Source: Azoarcus sp.
GTDB taxonomy: Bacteria > Pseudomonadota > Gammaproteobacteria > Burkholderiales > Rhodocyclaceae
Assembly (NCBI GenBank): GCA_031257305.1
Contig: JAIRPB010000133.1
Coordinates: 1-36,933 of the forward strand
Reading direction: 5' to 3'
DNA: 36,933 nucleotides
How positions within the stretch are numbered: the stretch's first letter is position 1; each line of letters opens with the position of its first letter. Under the pieces are notes generated by a model. The model was not told the DNA's origin. It did not search any database and was given only the letters and a program-made list of their open reading frames with translations. The position numbers and the translations under genes were made by a program. Shown here piece after piece: positions 1 through 8,947 of the stretch.

Positions 1-1388
1 TACGTTCCTGCCTCGGCCACTAAGGCGCGATGCCCGCTTTTGCCCATGCCTTGCTGCATCATCAGTGCTGGCGCGAGTATGTCGTTGCCGCGAAAACAGA
101 TTAGGACGGGGGTGAACCCGCGCCCGAGAACCTGCAAGCCCAATTCCAGTTGTTGGGGGCTATCGGCCCGCACCCAGCGCACCATGCAGACCGTCCATTC
201 TTGTGACATTTCCCGCCGCAGCGCCAGCACAGATCCCGCTGAAAGGCTGCGGTGTACGCCGCCAACACACAAAATAGCGTAGCCACAGGGACTTTCGTTG
301 TAGACCGTCCATTCATCCGCCGCAACCGGCGCGTTGCGCCCCATTGCCCATACATTCTTCAATCCGGCGCAGACCTGCACCGTATAGTGCTGGCGGACAC
401 GGGTTTCGGCGCGCTCCGGCGCAACAAACCATTGCTCACGCAACCGGCGCAACAACGAAAGAATCTCAACCGGCGTAAGCCCAAGCGGCAAAATGGCGGA
501 GCCCGTTTCCAGAATTTCGCTATCGCCGCTCTTTCTGGCGCTCACGTCGAGGTCCAGCAGCCCTTTTTCAAGCCAGAGAATCTGCACACCGATGCGGTGG
601 ACGATTTCTTCCATGCTAAAGAAAACCGCCTTAATCCCTTTTTCCGGCATGCGCCTCACACACGCAACGGGAGGCATATCTTGGTTGGGGTCAAACCAGT
701 AGCTTGATTCACTCGGCGGCAGGGGCACGGTGGCCAGTACAAGGTCCCCGCTAATCGTTTCCAGATAGTCGAACAGCCATTGCTGCTCACGCGATGTCAG
801 CCCTTCCGTTTGGCTAACGGCCATCATCAGCAAACGCCTGTAGAGCAAATCGGACCTTGTTGCTTGGAACTCGGACGAATCTTCTTTGAGCCGATCGTAC
901 TGGCCAGAGAAAATCCAGACATCGTGGATGCGCTGCCATAACCCAAACGGCGTGGCAACCCCGAGAAGCGTTCCCAAAAGATAGGTTTCGCCCAACACGC
1001 CCAACGCATAACTGCACAACTCCGCCACGCCGGTTTGCCGGGTGAGCAGTTTGCGATGCCGTATATCGTCGCACAACGCCCGCAATTGGCTAGAGATGCC
1101 CTGCAACGATTCCATCAGGCCAGATGCCGTGGCGTGAAACTCACAGTCCGCAGGCAGAGGGCGTGCCAGCAAACCGGGGCGGAAACGCCCGCATACGTCA
1201 AACGCCCGCTGGCAAAGCAACCCTAGCGCCTCTTGGCGCTGCGCCACAGAGAGATGCTCGTCAGATAAAACGTTGGAACCCACGCAACGGCTCAATTCCG
1301 ACAATTCGGAATCAAGGTCATCGCCCGGCTCACTAGAGAGCCAAAGCATGGCGTCTTGTAATAGGTGGGAAGAATTCTCTGCCGACAT
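1..1388 (-). CDS. Partial protein (C-terminus off window), possibly a betaproteobacterial PilZ-like / c-di-GMP-binding protein
   Basis: Hand translation of the reverse strand from ATG at 1388 stays open to the window edge (about 462 codons: MSAENSSHLLQDAMLWLSSEPGDDLDSELSELSRCVGSNVL...TVYNESPCGYAILCVGGVHRSLSAGSVLALRREMSQEWTVCMVRWVRADSPQQLELGLQVLGRGF...). The C-terminal part looks PilZ-like. The ORF track lists only shorter overlapping ORFs here. Confidence 0.75.
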   Translation of the reverse strand, partial: MSAENSSHLLQDAMLWLSSEPGDDLDSELSELSRCVGSNVLSDEHLSVAQRQEALGLLCQRAFDVCGRFRPGLLARPLPADCEFHATASGLMESLQGISSQLRALCDDIRHRKLLTRQTGVAELCSYALGVLGETYLLGTLLGVATPFGLWQRIHDVWIFSGQYDRLKEDSSEFQATRSDLLYRRLLMMAVSQTEGLTSREQQWLFDYLETISGDLVLATVPLPPSESSYWFDPNQDMPPVACVRRMPEKGIKAVFFSMEEIVHRIGVQILWLEKGLLDLDVSARKSGDSEILETGSAILPLGLTPVEILSLLRRLREQWFVAPERAETRVRQHYTVQVCAGLKNVWAMGRNAPVAADEWTVYNESPCGYAILCVGGVHRSLSAGSVLALRREMSQEWTVCMVRWVRADSPQQLELGLQVLGRGFTPVLICFRGNDILAPALMMQQGMGKSGHRALVAEAGT

Positions 1389-1616
1389 GTGCCTTGCACA
1401 AGAATGTTGCTTTTGGGGAACGCTCACATTCTATGGGAGTTTTAGCCGCCGGAAAGCACTCCATCCCATCTTTGTAACAAATACTTAACGGACACTTGAC
1501 GGACGTACAAATACGCCGGCTCCAACATTGAAGAATGCCTATGTTGCCCAAAGCAACTAGAAATCGTATACTGCCCGGTTTCTGCAATCTTCCAACGTTT
1601 TTAGGAAACCCCTAGC

Positions 1617-1883
1617 ATGGTCGTTATCCGTCTTGCCCGTGGCGGCGCAAAAAAGCGCCCTTTTTATAATATTGTTGTTGCCGATTCACGCTGCCGCCGC
1701 GATGGCCGCTTCATTGAGCGTGTCGGTTTTTACAACCCCGTTGCTTCGGGCGCCGCGCAGTTGCTCTCCATCAACACCGAACGGCTGGCTTACTGGAAAC
1801 AAAACGGCGCAACCCTCTCACCCACCGTTGCCCGGCTAGTCAAGCAAAACGCCAAATCCAGCCCAGCGGCAACGGCTGTTTGA
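1617..1883 (+). CDS. rpsP: 30S ribosomal protein S16
   Basis: [41 protein letters not shown]; first gene of the rpsP-rimM-trmD-rplS order. Confidence 0.98.
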   Translation: MVVIRLARGGAKKRPFYNIVVADSRCRRDGRFIERVGFYNPVASGAAQLLSINTERLAYWKQNGATLSPTVARLVKQNAKSSPAATAV

Positions 1884-2398
1884 ACACGGCTCAAATGATT
1901 GTTCTGGGGCGCATCGTCGCCCCTTTTGGCATTAAAGGCTGGCTCAAAATCCAGCCTCTGGGCGATGTCCTATCGTGGGAGAAAATACCCTGCCTATGGC
2001 TCGCCCCAAACCCCGAAACCCCCAACGAACAATGGGCACAATACCCGCTGCTCAGCTGTCAGGCACACGGCAAAGGGTTAATAGCTGGCCTCAAAAATAT
2101 TGCTGACCGCAACGCGGCAGAACAGTTGTGCGGTTGGTACATTGCCGTCCCCCGCGAATCGCTGCCCCGCCCCGAAGAAAACGAATACTACTGGGATGAC
2201 CTCATTGGCCTCGCAGTGCTTGACGAAGCGGGCGAGTCCCTAGGCAAAGTCACGGGCTTGCTCTCCACGGGCGCGCACGATGTGCTCAAAGTCACAGACG
2301 GCGACACGGAACGCCTCATCCCGTTCGTGTCTGCCTATGTACAGGATGTCAATCCCCACACACAAACCATCCGTACCCTCTGGCAAAAAGACTGGTAA
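1880..2398 (+). CDS. rimM: Ribosome maturation factor RimM
   Basis: [20 protein letters not shown]...[36 protein letters not shown]...LIPFV; overlaps rpsP by 4 nt. Confidence 0.96.
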   Translation: MNTAQMIVLGRIVAPFGIKGWLKIQPLGDVLSWEKIPCLWLAPNPETPNEQWAQYPLLSCQAHGKGLIAGLKNIADRNAAEQLCGWYIAVPRESLPRPEENEYYWDDLIGLAVLDEAGESLGKVTGLLSTGAHDVLKVTDGDTERLIPFVSAYVQDVNPHTQTIRTLWQKDW

Positions 2399-2406
2399 CG
2401 CTTGCA

Positions 2407-3237
2407 ATGTGTGAAGCAAACACCTCACCCATTCCCGGCGGCATGCGCCGCTATGACGCCATCACCCTCTTCCCAGAAATGTTCGCCGCCATCACGGGCA
2501 GCGGCATCACGCGGAGGGCACTGGAACGCGGCCTCTACCACATTGCTTTTCACGACCCGCGCGACTTCACCCACAACGTACACCGCACGGTCGATGACCG
2601 CCCCTATGGCGGCGGTCCCGGCATGGTGATGCTGGCCGCGCCGCTAAAGCAAAGCATCGCACGGGCACGGCAAGCGCAAGCCAACACCCTCGGCGCATCC
2701 GGCCCGCTCATCTGCCTGTCGCCGCAAGGCACGCCGCTCACCCACCGCAAAATTCTGGAACTCGCCCGCCTGCCGGGCCTCATCCTGCTCTGCGGGCGCT
2801 ACGAAGGCATCGACCAGCGTGTGCTCGACAGCGAAACCGATGAAGAAATCTCACTCGGCGACTTCGTTCTCTCTGGCGGTGAACTGGCCGCAATGGCCAT
2901 CATCGACGCCATCGTGCGCCAATTGCCGGGGGCGTTAAACGACGCAGATTCAGCACGTGAAGATTCTTTCGTCTCTGGCCTGCTCGACTGCCCGCACTAC
3001 ACCCGCCCGGAGATTTTCGACAACGAACGTGTCCCAGAAGTCCTGCTTTCCGGCGACCACGCCCTCATCCGCCGCTGGCGTCTCAAACAAGCCTTGGGCC
3101 GCACATGGTTAAACCGCCCCGACCTACTTGCAAAGAGGGGGGTAAATAAGGAAGAATCGCGCCTTTTGGAAGAATTCCAAAAAGAGCACAAAGAGAGAAC
3201 CCGTCCGGCAACCCCGCCGCAACCCGTTCTCAAATGA
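2407..3237 (+). CDS. trmD: tRNA (guanine37-N1)-methyltransferase (start may be ATG at 2443)
   Basis: [11 protein letters not shown]...[13 protein letters not shown]...[12 protein letters not shown]...[17 protein letters not shown]...[11 protein letters not shown]. Confidence 0.97.
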   Translation: MCEANTSPIPGGMRRYDAITLFPEMFAAITGSGITRRALERGLYHIAFHDPRDFTHNVHRTVDDRPYGGGPGMVMLAAPLKQSIARARQAQANTLGASGPLICLSPQGTPLTHRKILELARLPGLILLCGRYEGIDQRVLDSETDEEISLGDFVLSGGELAAMAIIDAIVRQLPGALNDADSAREDSFVSGLLDCPHYTRPEIFDNERVPEVLLSGDHALIRRWRLKQALGRTWLNRPDLLAKRGVNKEESRLLEEFQKEHKERTRPATPPQPVLK

Positions 3238-3316
3238 CAAACCGTGCGCATCAGGGGCAACGCCCAACTGCTCTGCGCACTAGGCCACCGGCCGTTGAAA
3301 ACATGGAGCACGTAAG

Positions 3317-3706
3317 ATGAACATCATCCAGCAACTCGAACAAGAAGAAATCGCCCGCCTCACCGTCAACAAAACCATCCCCGACTTCTCCCCCGGCGAC
3401 ACCGTAATTGTCCAAGTCAAGGTTAAGGAAGGCACCCGCGAGCGTCTGCAAGCCTTTGAAGGCGTCGTTATTGCCAAACGCAACCGTGGCCTTAATTCAT
3501 CCTTCATCGTCCGCAAAATTTCCTCCGGCGAAGGCGTAGAGCGGACATTCCAAACCTACTCCCCCCTCCTTGCCTCAATGGAAGTCAAGCGCCGGGGCGC
3601 CGTGCGCCGCGCCAAGCTCTACTACCTGCGCAACCGTTCCGGCAAATCCGCGCGCATCAAAGAAAAGCTCGACTACAAAGCCGCCGCGGCCAAGAAGCAC
3701 AGCTAA
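3317..3706 (+). CDS. rplS: 50S ribosomal protein L19
   Basis: [15 protein letters not shown]...[62 protein letters not shown]. Confidence 0.98.
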   Translation: MNIIQQLEQEEIARLTVNKTIPDFSPGDTVIVQVKVKEGTRERLQAFEGVVIAKRNRGLNSSFIVRKISSGEGVERTFQTYSPLLASMEVKRRGAVRRAKLYYLRNRSGKSARIKEKLDYKAAAAKKHS

Positions 3707-3745
3707 CGGTTATTCCCGGCACTGCGCCAATAGCCCAAAACAAAA

Positions 3746-3772
3746 CCGCCCCGCTCTTTTAGGACGGGGCGG
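3746..3772 (+). terminator. Stem-loop downstream of rplS, likely terminator
   Basis: CCGCCCCG-ctcttttagga-CGGGGCGG, 8-bp perfect stem 40 nt after the rplS stop; no strong T-tract follows. Confidence 0.5.
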
Positions 3773-4006
3773 CGGGTATTGCTCGAACACTATGCCTTTG
3801 TCGTGAGCAGGAACGGTGAAGGCCGAGCCTGCGTTTGAATTGGTTTTTGTTTTTTATGCCATAGTTCCTGCCAATACAGAGGGACAATCTCGTTGTTTTT
3901 TTCGTGCAGGGAACTTGTCGATTTTGTACGGATAGAGCATTTCGTCTGATTCGTTTTTCGTTTATTTCGACTATAGTGTCGGGAGACGCCGCACTGGAGT
4001 TTCCTC

Positions 4007-4468
4007 ATGCCAAACACCGCCAAGATAATGCCTCCAACGACCAACGAAACACGGGCAGCCTTTCATGGGCAACGCGTTTTGGCCGCTTGGCTTGAAACCC
4101 ACCCCGGAATCCAGTCCGTCCAAATTTCCGATGGGCGTAACCCAAGCAGCAGTGTCGAATTGCCCGGAACCGCACTGCGTCTGCTCGTTGACATCCTCGG
4201 CAAAATAGCCGAAGGAAATGCAGTTCAGGTTGTGCCTGTCCGCGCCGAGATGACCACACAAGAGGCGGCTGACCTACTTAACGTTTCGCGTCCCCATCTG
4301 GTCAAGCTGTTGGAGGAGGGGAGCCTACCCTTCCACAAGGTCGGTAAGCATCGCCGTGTCCATGTTGCGGACGTGATGGCATTTAAGCGCAAGCGGGAAC
4401 TGGACAGCGAACAGGCCATGATTGAACTGGAGCGGCAAGCCCAAGAACTTAACATGGGCTACGAGTGA
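4007..4468 (+). CDS. Excisionase-type helix-turn-helix protein, probable antitoxin of a PIN-domain toxin
   Basis: MTTQEAADLLNVSRPHLVKLLEEGSLPFHKVGKHRRVHVADVMAFKRKRE (MerR/Xis-like HTH); overlaps the following PIN ORF at GTGA 4465-4468. Confidence 0.85.
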   Translation: MPNTAKIMPPTTNETRAAFHGQRVLAAWLETHPGIQSVQISDGRNPSSSVELPGTALRLLVDILGKIAEGNAVQVVPVRAEMTTQEAADLLNVSRPHLVKLLEEGSLPFHKVGKHRRVHVADVMAFKRKRELDSEQAMIELERQAQELNMGYE

Positions 4469-5041
4469 CGCATTCTACAGTTATCGCCGTCTATGACGCT
4501 TGTGTTCTTTACCCTGCGCCACTGCGGGATTTTCTGGTATGGATTGGACTTACGGGTTGCGTCCGTGCACACTGGACGGTACAAATTCATGAAGAATGGA
4601 AGCGCAATCTCTTGCACAACCGTCCCGATTTGACGGCAGGGCAACTCGACCGGACTTCATCCCTGATGAATCGCGCAATCCCCGATGCGTTAGTAACGGG
4701 TTTTGAGTCCATCATCCCCAGGCCTGTGCCTACCCGATTCCGATGACCGGCATGTACTGGCTGCGGCCATTCATAGCGGAGCAGACGTTATCGTGACCTT
4801 CAATGTCAAGGACTTTCCTGCTAGGGCATTGGATGTCTTTGGAATAATTGCACAACATCCTGACGAATTTTCGGAAACAGTGTTTAACCTTACCCCAAGT
4901 GCCGTCATTGAGGCGGTGCGACGCCAGCGTAAACAACTGAACAACCCGCCGCTTGATGCGGACTCGTTCTTGCGTATCCTGCATCAGCAGGGGCTAAAGC
5001 GGACGGCGAAATGCTTGGCCGATTACGCATTGTCAATCTAA
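4465..5041 (+). pseudogene. PIN-domain (VapC/PIN_3-like) toxin split by a +1 frameshift
   Basis: Frame 4465-4746 gives MTHSTVIAVYDACVLYPAPLRDFLVWIGLTG...VTGFESIIP. Frame 4703-5041 gives LCLPDSDDRHVLAAAIHSGADVIVTFNVKDFPARALDVFGIIAQHPDEF. Together they form one PIN domain; the frame change lies near 4716-4728. Confidence 0.85.
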
Positions 5042-5051
5042 CTCATCATCC

Positions 5052-5091
5052 CCAAAACAAAAACGCACCCAACGGTCCGTTTTTGTTTTGG
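5052..5091 (+). terminator. Perfect inverted repeat after the PIN gene, likely terminator
   Basis: CCAAAACAAAAACG-cacccaacggtc-CGTTTTTGTTTTGG; 14-bp perfect stem with T-rich 3' arm, 10 nt after the stop. Confidence 0.7.
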
Positions 5092-5171
5092 CCACACAAA
5101 GCCGTCGGGCAGGAATGAGCAGATGGTTTTCTGGACATCCTCCAAAGCGCCCTCGTCGGCTAATTTTTCTT

Positions 5172-5226
5172 TGCGCCCGTCACAGCCGATTCACCCTATA
5201 CATCAGCGCCACGGCGGCGGCGATGG
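5172..5226 (-). pseudogene. Degenerate duplicate of the lptG 3' end
   Basis: tgcgcccgtcacagccgattcaccctatacatcagcgccacggcggcggcgatgg aligns with 7848 onward tgcgcccctcaccgccgattcaccatatacatgagcgccacggcggccgcgagg with few mismatches; encodes the LptG tail (ALMYxVNR) plus stop context. Confidence 0.75.
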
Positions 5227-5275
5227 ACTACGCGCTTTTGGTAGGGAGCACGGCGCGCCGTGCCCCCCCACACCG

Positions 5276-5366
5276 CCGTCATTGCGAGGCGCTTAGCGCC
5301 GTGGCAATCCAAAAAGGCCACAGATAACGGAACATGGATTGCTTCGTCTTAGGCTCGCAATGACGG
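5276..5366. repeat. Dispersed palindromic repeat, copy 1
   Basis: ccgtcattgcgagg...ggcaatcc...ggattgcttcg...gctcgcaatgacgg; arms complementary; related to copies at 7683, 16459, 29710. Confidence 0.85.
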
Positions 5367-5461
5367 ATGCTACGCTCCCGCACTCCAAATTTTGTACCAT
5401 TCGGATATTTTGAATACAATACGTATCCCTATCATTAAACAGTTCAAAAAGGAAATAAATC

Positions 5462-5962
5462 ATGGCAAGACCGTCGTTTATTCAGGCTTGGGCAGCTTTT
5501 ATGGCAGTCAACAAACCCGTTCAAGAGGTGGGAGATATTATTGGGGGAAAGGTAAAGGTTAATATTGACTTACCAGTAGATCAAGGTGGATGGAGAAACG
5601 CCTGTCCCGTTCGTATGAGTTATGTTCTAAATAAAACAGGGTTCCCTGTCCGTCGCTTATCAAATTATAAAATGGTCAGCGGTGGTGACGGTAGTTGGTA
5701 TATTTATCGTGTAACTGACATGATGCAATATTTAGAAGCCACCTTCGGTAGTCCCAATAAAACGATAAAAGGATTGCCAAAAACATCAGATTTTCAAGGT
5801 ACAAAAGGCATTCTCGTAATAAAAGGCAATGGTTGGGGAGATGCCTCTGGTCATGTCACCTTATGGAACGGAGGGGCATGTTCAGATTCTTGCCATCTTG
5901 CCTATGACCCTGATAATGGTTTTTTCACGCCGACTGAAGCCTCGTTATGGGTGCTACCATGA
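5462..5962 (+). CDS. Tae4-family T6SS amidase effector (peptidoglycan amidase)
   Basis: NACPVRMSYVLNKTGFPV (catalytic Cys region) and SGHVTLWNG (catalytic His region), with YDPDNGFFTPTEASLWVLP C-terminus; strong SD aaaggaaat. Confidence 0.85.
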   Translation: MARPSFIQAWAAFMAVNKPVQEVGDIIGGKVKVNIDLPVDQGGWRNACPVRMSYVLNKTGFPVRRLSNYKMVSGGDGSWYIYRVTDMMQYLEATFGSPNKTIKGLPKTSDFQGTKGILVIKGNGWGDASGHVTLWNGGACSDSCHLAYDPDNGFFTPTEASLWVLP

Positions 5963-6729
5963 AAAAGACGATACTTATATTGGCGATGCTAATTTCAGGA
6001 AACGTTTATGCCACAAGCCCAAATATTCCAGCAGAACTCTTAGGGTCAAGAATCGCCACCTATTCAGCGCGTGGTTTGTTAAAAAATTGGGCGTTAAGCA
6101 CCTGTTTTGCGAGAATTTCCAAAAACATTGAAAATAAAAACGATGCAATTGAAACTGCTACTGCCTTCGCAAAATTTGGGCAAATCAGCCTAGAAGAGCA
6201 AAACACAATGCAACCTTTGATTGATAAATTTATCTCAAAAAAATATAGCGGTCATGAAACAAAGTCAGAATTTCATACCATGAAGTGTATTGACATTGTT
6301 ATTAGCGATGAGTTTGAAAGGCTAGTAACAAGGCTATTGGAAGCACGACAAAATTCTTTAGAAAATATAGCGACTATTGGTTATCCAGACAACAGTGGCC
6401 CTTGGAATTACACACAGAGGGATATAACAAAAAATTACGCTTTCAGCGCATGCTTTGCCGAAATCGCAAAAGATAATGATACCCGAACTGACGCAGGGAG
6501 TTGCATATATGGCTATTTCCAATTTGGAATATTAGATATTGATGACTATTCAATACTTAGAAAAATTTCGCAATCATTTATCAAAAGAAAATATGGCGGA
6601 AAAAATCCAACAAAATACAACACTATGAAGTGTATCGACCTATACTATAGCCCTGAACTTGAAACGCTTGTCACAAAGTTATTGTCGAAAGAGAAAGAAA
6701 AATTACGGGAAACGAATGATAATTTTTAA
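5959..6729 (+). CDS. Tai4-like T6SS immunity protein with two tandem Tai4 domains and a signal peptide
   Basis: ATGA overlap with the effector gene; MKKTILILAMLISGNVYA signal peptide; repeat 1 LLKNWALSTCFARISK...FISKKYSG...FHTMKCIDIVISDEFERLVTRLL; repeat 2 ITKNYAFSACFAEIAK...FIKRKYGG...YNTMKCIDLYYSPELETLVTKLL. Confidence 0.8.
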   Translation: MKKTILILAMLISGNVYATSPNIPAELLGSRIATYSARGLLKNWALSTCFARISKNIENKNDAIETATAFAKFGQISLEEQNTMQPLIDKFISKKYSGHETKSEFHTMKCIDIVISDEFERLVTRLLEARQNSLENIATIGYPDNSGPWNYTQRDITKNYAFSACFAEIAKDNDTRTDAGSCIYGYFQFGILDIDDYSILRKISQSFIKRKYGGKNPTKYNTMKCIDLYYSPELETLVTKLLSKEKEKLRETNDNF

Positions 6730-6895
6730 CCTAGTCTCAATAATAAGTGCTGGCTTGCGAATGCTTATATTCGTGTCTATATTCTTGATAAAATATTTAG
6801 GGAAAATAATTTTTGAAATGAAATTGTTTGGTGTTATACATCAGCATCTCATTCAAAATCGAAATTACCACACAAGCACGATACGATATTTTGTT

Positions 6896-7427
6896 ATGCT
6901 AAAAAACGCTCCGATAACATCGGGCGTAATGTGATTGACAATTTCTTTTCGGCAATACAAAGGTTTGATGAAAAATTATTTGCAAAAAACCTGAAAGCAA
7001 AAAAACCGTCGGCCACATCATTGCCTTCTCATTCGGCAAAGGTGCGATTGAAGAAGTCTCGCGCCTTAAAACCGAGGAAAACATCATCATCAAACTCGTG
7101 CGCGTCGATGAGATTGTCCCCATTGCCGTCAAACCCTCTATTGCCGTGCAAATCAATGAATTGGAAAAAGACGAGAAAGGCAACCGTAAAATCGAATTTA
7201 TCGCCATCGGCAACAGCCTAGCCGAGATTGAATTTTATAGTTGGGATTTTAGTTACAGTCCCGATAAAGGGTTTAAGGCATCCGTGATTATTGATAAAGA
7301 AGGTCGGCAGATACTTACCCTAAAAACCGGAAAACACACGGTTGCGGTAAAAGTGCTGGATAATGAGGGGCTGGAAAATATGGAGATTATTTCGCTGAAA
7401 ATAAACGGGGTTATCGAGAAATTGTAG
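6896..7427 (+). pseudogene. C-terminal remnant of a site-specific DNA methyltransferase, frameshifted
   Basis: KKRSDNIGRNVIDNFFSAIQRFDEKLFAKNLKAKK, then after a -1 shift at A7 (6999-7005) TVGHIIAFSFGKGAIEEVSRLKTEENIIIKLVRVDEIVPIAVKPSIAVQINELEKDEKG...; no catalytic N-terminal part in the window. Confidence 0.55.
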
Positions 7428-7451
7428 GGGCGAATGATTATTCGCCCCTAC
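7424..7451 (+). terminator. Perfect inverted repeat overlapping the remnant's stop codon
   Basis: GTAGGGGCGAAT-gatt-ATTCGCCCCTAC, 12-bp perfect arms. Confidence 0.5.
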
Positions 7452-7648
7452 ATTTCCCTCTCCCGGCACTTCGTGCCCCCCCCGCCTTCATTCCCTTGAT
7501 AAACGGGAATCCAGTTTGTTTATCACAGCCCAAAGAGCTACTAATCATGTGCGGCGCTATGCACCGGAGGGAACGCACTGGATTCACGCTTTCGCGGTCA
7601 TGACGGCACAAGGGGAGAGGGGGAATGACGGCACAGGAGGTGAATGGT

Positions 7649-7670
7649 GGGACGGGCAAAAGCCCGTCCC
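7649..7670. repeat. Short perfect hairpin
   Basis: GGGACGGGC-aaaa-GCCCGTCCC. Confidence 0.7.
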
Positions 7671-7682
7671 CTACAAAAAATC

Positions 7683-7759
7683 CCGTCATTGCGATACGCG
7701 TTAGCGGCGCGGCAATCCAAAAACCGCGATGGATTGCTTCGCTACGCTCGCAATGACGG
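7683..7759. repeat. Dispersed palindromic repeat, copy 2
   Basis: ccgtcattgcgat...gcaatcc...ggattgcttcgctacgctcgcaatgacgg; similarity to copy 3 continues beyond the palindrome (tctgtgatggctt..cggcgga). Confidence 0.85.
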
Positions 7760-7855
7760 ACAATCTGTGATGGCTTAGCGGCGGAAACGTTCCCTACGCA
7801 GGGGGAACACCGCAAAATTTGCCCGTAGAGTCGCGGCGTACCCCGCCTGCGCCCC

Positions 7856-8947
7856 TCACCGCCGATTCACCATATACATGAGCGCCACGGCGGCCGCGAG
7901 GAAAAGTAGGCTGGGGGTGGCGGCCGCAATGGGCGGGGGCCAGGAATTGATTGTGCCGAGATTAGAAAACATGCCGTTTAGCAAATAGAACGTGACACCC
8001 AAAATAACGCCCAGAAAAACTTTAACGCTTACGCCGCCGCTTCGCTCGTGAGTGAGCGCAAAAGGTAGTGCCAGAATCATCATAACCATTGAAACAAAAG
8101 GAGCCACGAGTTTTTTCCAAAGGGCAATTTCGTAGCGATTTGCGTTTTGCTGATTCTCGCGTAAATGGCTAATGTACGCCCATAGCGTTGTCACCGACAT
8201 CCGCTCTGGCTGTACCATGAGTACGCTTAATACTTCTGGCGTAAGCGACGATTCCCAAACTAAATCTTCTGGCGTGGAAAGCGAAATGTAATTATCAGAA
8301 AAATCGGTTTGCCGTACATTGGTTAATTCCCAATGCCCTTTATCGCCCCCCTCCATTTGTACATAAGCGCCGTGCGCGGCATCCGCAATTGACTTTAAGA
8401 TGCCTTTTTCATCAAATTCATAAACTCTCACCCGTTCCATGCTACGGTCTGGCCGCAAAGTACGCACGTTAATAAAACGTAAGCCATCTTTAACCCATAA
8501 ACCAGAACGCAATTGCTGTGAAACCGTTGAATTGGTTGCGGTTAAACGCCACTGCTGCGCGGCGCTTTCGGCGGGAGGCGCAATGTATTCGCCAAAAACA
8601 TAAATAAGCACCACGGGCACAAGGCTAATCAGGCACAACATGCCTATCATTTTTGCCGTAGAGAGGCCAGAAGCGCGCATGACGGTGATTTCGGAATGGC
8701 GGGCCAACGTGGTTAGGGCCAGCAGCGAGCCAATCAATACCGCCACCGGCAGCAGCTCATAGATACGGCTAGGCTGAATCATAGCCACATAGAGCAACGC
8801 TTGATACGTTTGGTATCCGTTTTTGCCGATATTGTCGAGTTCGTTAACGAAATCAAAAAAAGCAAATAGCCCTAAAAAAGCCAGCAATACTAAAAGTGTT
8901 GCGCCGTAAATTTCCCGTGCGAGATAACCCGTTAAAATACGTTTCAC
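7856..8947 (-). CDS. lptG: LPS export ABC transporter permease LptG
   Basis: MKRILTGYLAREIYGATLLVLLAFLGLFAFFDFVNELD...LALPFAL...GVSVKVFLGVILGVTFYLLNGMFSNLG; overlaps lptF. Confidence 0.95.
   Translation of the reverse strand: MKRILTGYLAREIYGATLLVLLAFLGLFAFFDFVNELDNIGKNGYQTYQALLYVAMIQPSRIYELLPVAVLIGSLLALTTLARHSEITVMRASGLSTAKMIGMLCLISLVPVVLIYVFGEYIAPPAESAAQQWRLTATNSTVSQQLRSGLWVKDGLRFINVRTLRPDRSMERVRVYEFDEKGILKSIADAAHGAYVQMEGGDKGHWELTNVRQTDFSDNYISLSTPEDLVWESSLTPEVLSVLMVQPERMSVTTLWAYISHLRENQQNANRYEIALWKKLVAPFVSMVMMILALPFALTHERSGGVSVKVFLGVILGVTFYLLNGMFSNLGTINSWPPPIAAATPSLLFLAAAVALMYMVNRR

Noticed and set aside
40-1336. Plus-strand ORFs at 40-282, 252-707, 493-702, 1035-1226 and 1124-1336
   Set aside because: They are antisense to the long minus-strand reading frame 1-1388 and show arbitrary composition and no motifs.
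5088-5327. ORF 5088-5327 as a gene
   Set aside because: It runs through the lptG 3'-end duplicate and a palindromic repeat and has no domain signal.
6659-6934. ORF 6659-6934 as a third gene in the Tae4 operon
   Set aside because: Mostly overlaps the tai4 end in another frame and then low-complexity AT-rich sequence; no SD or motif.
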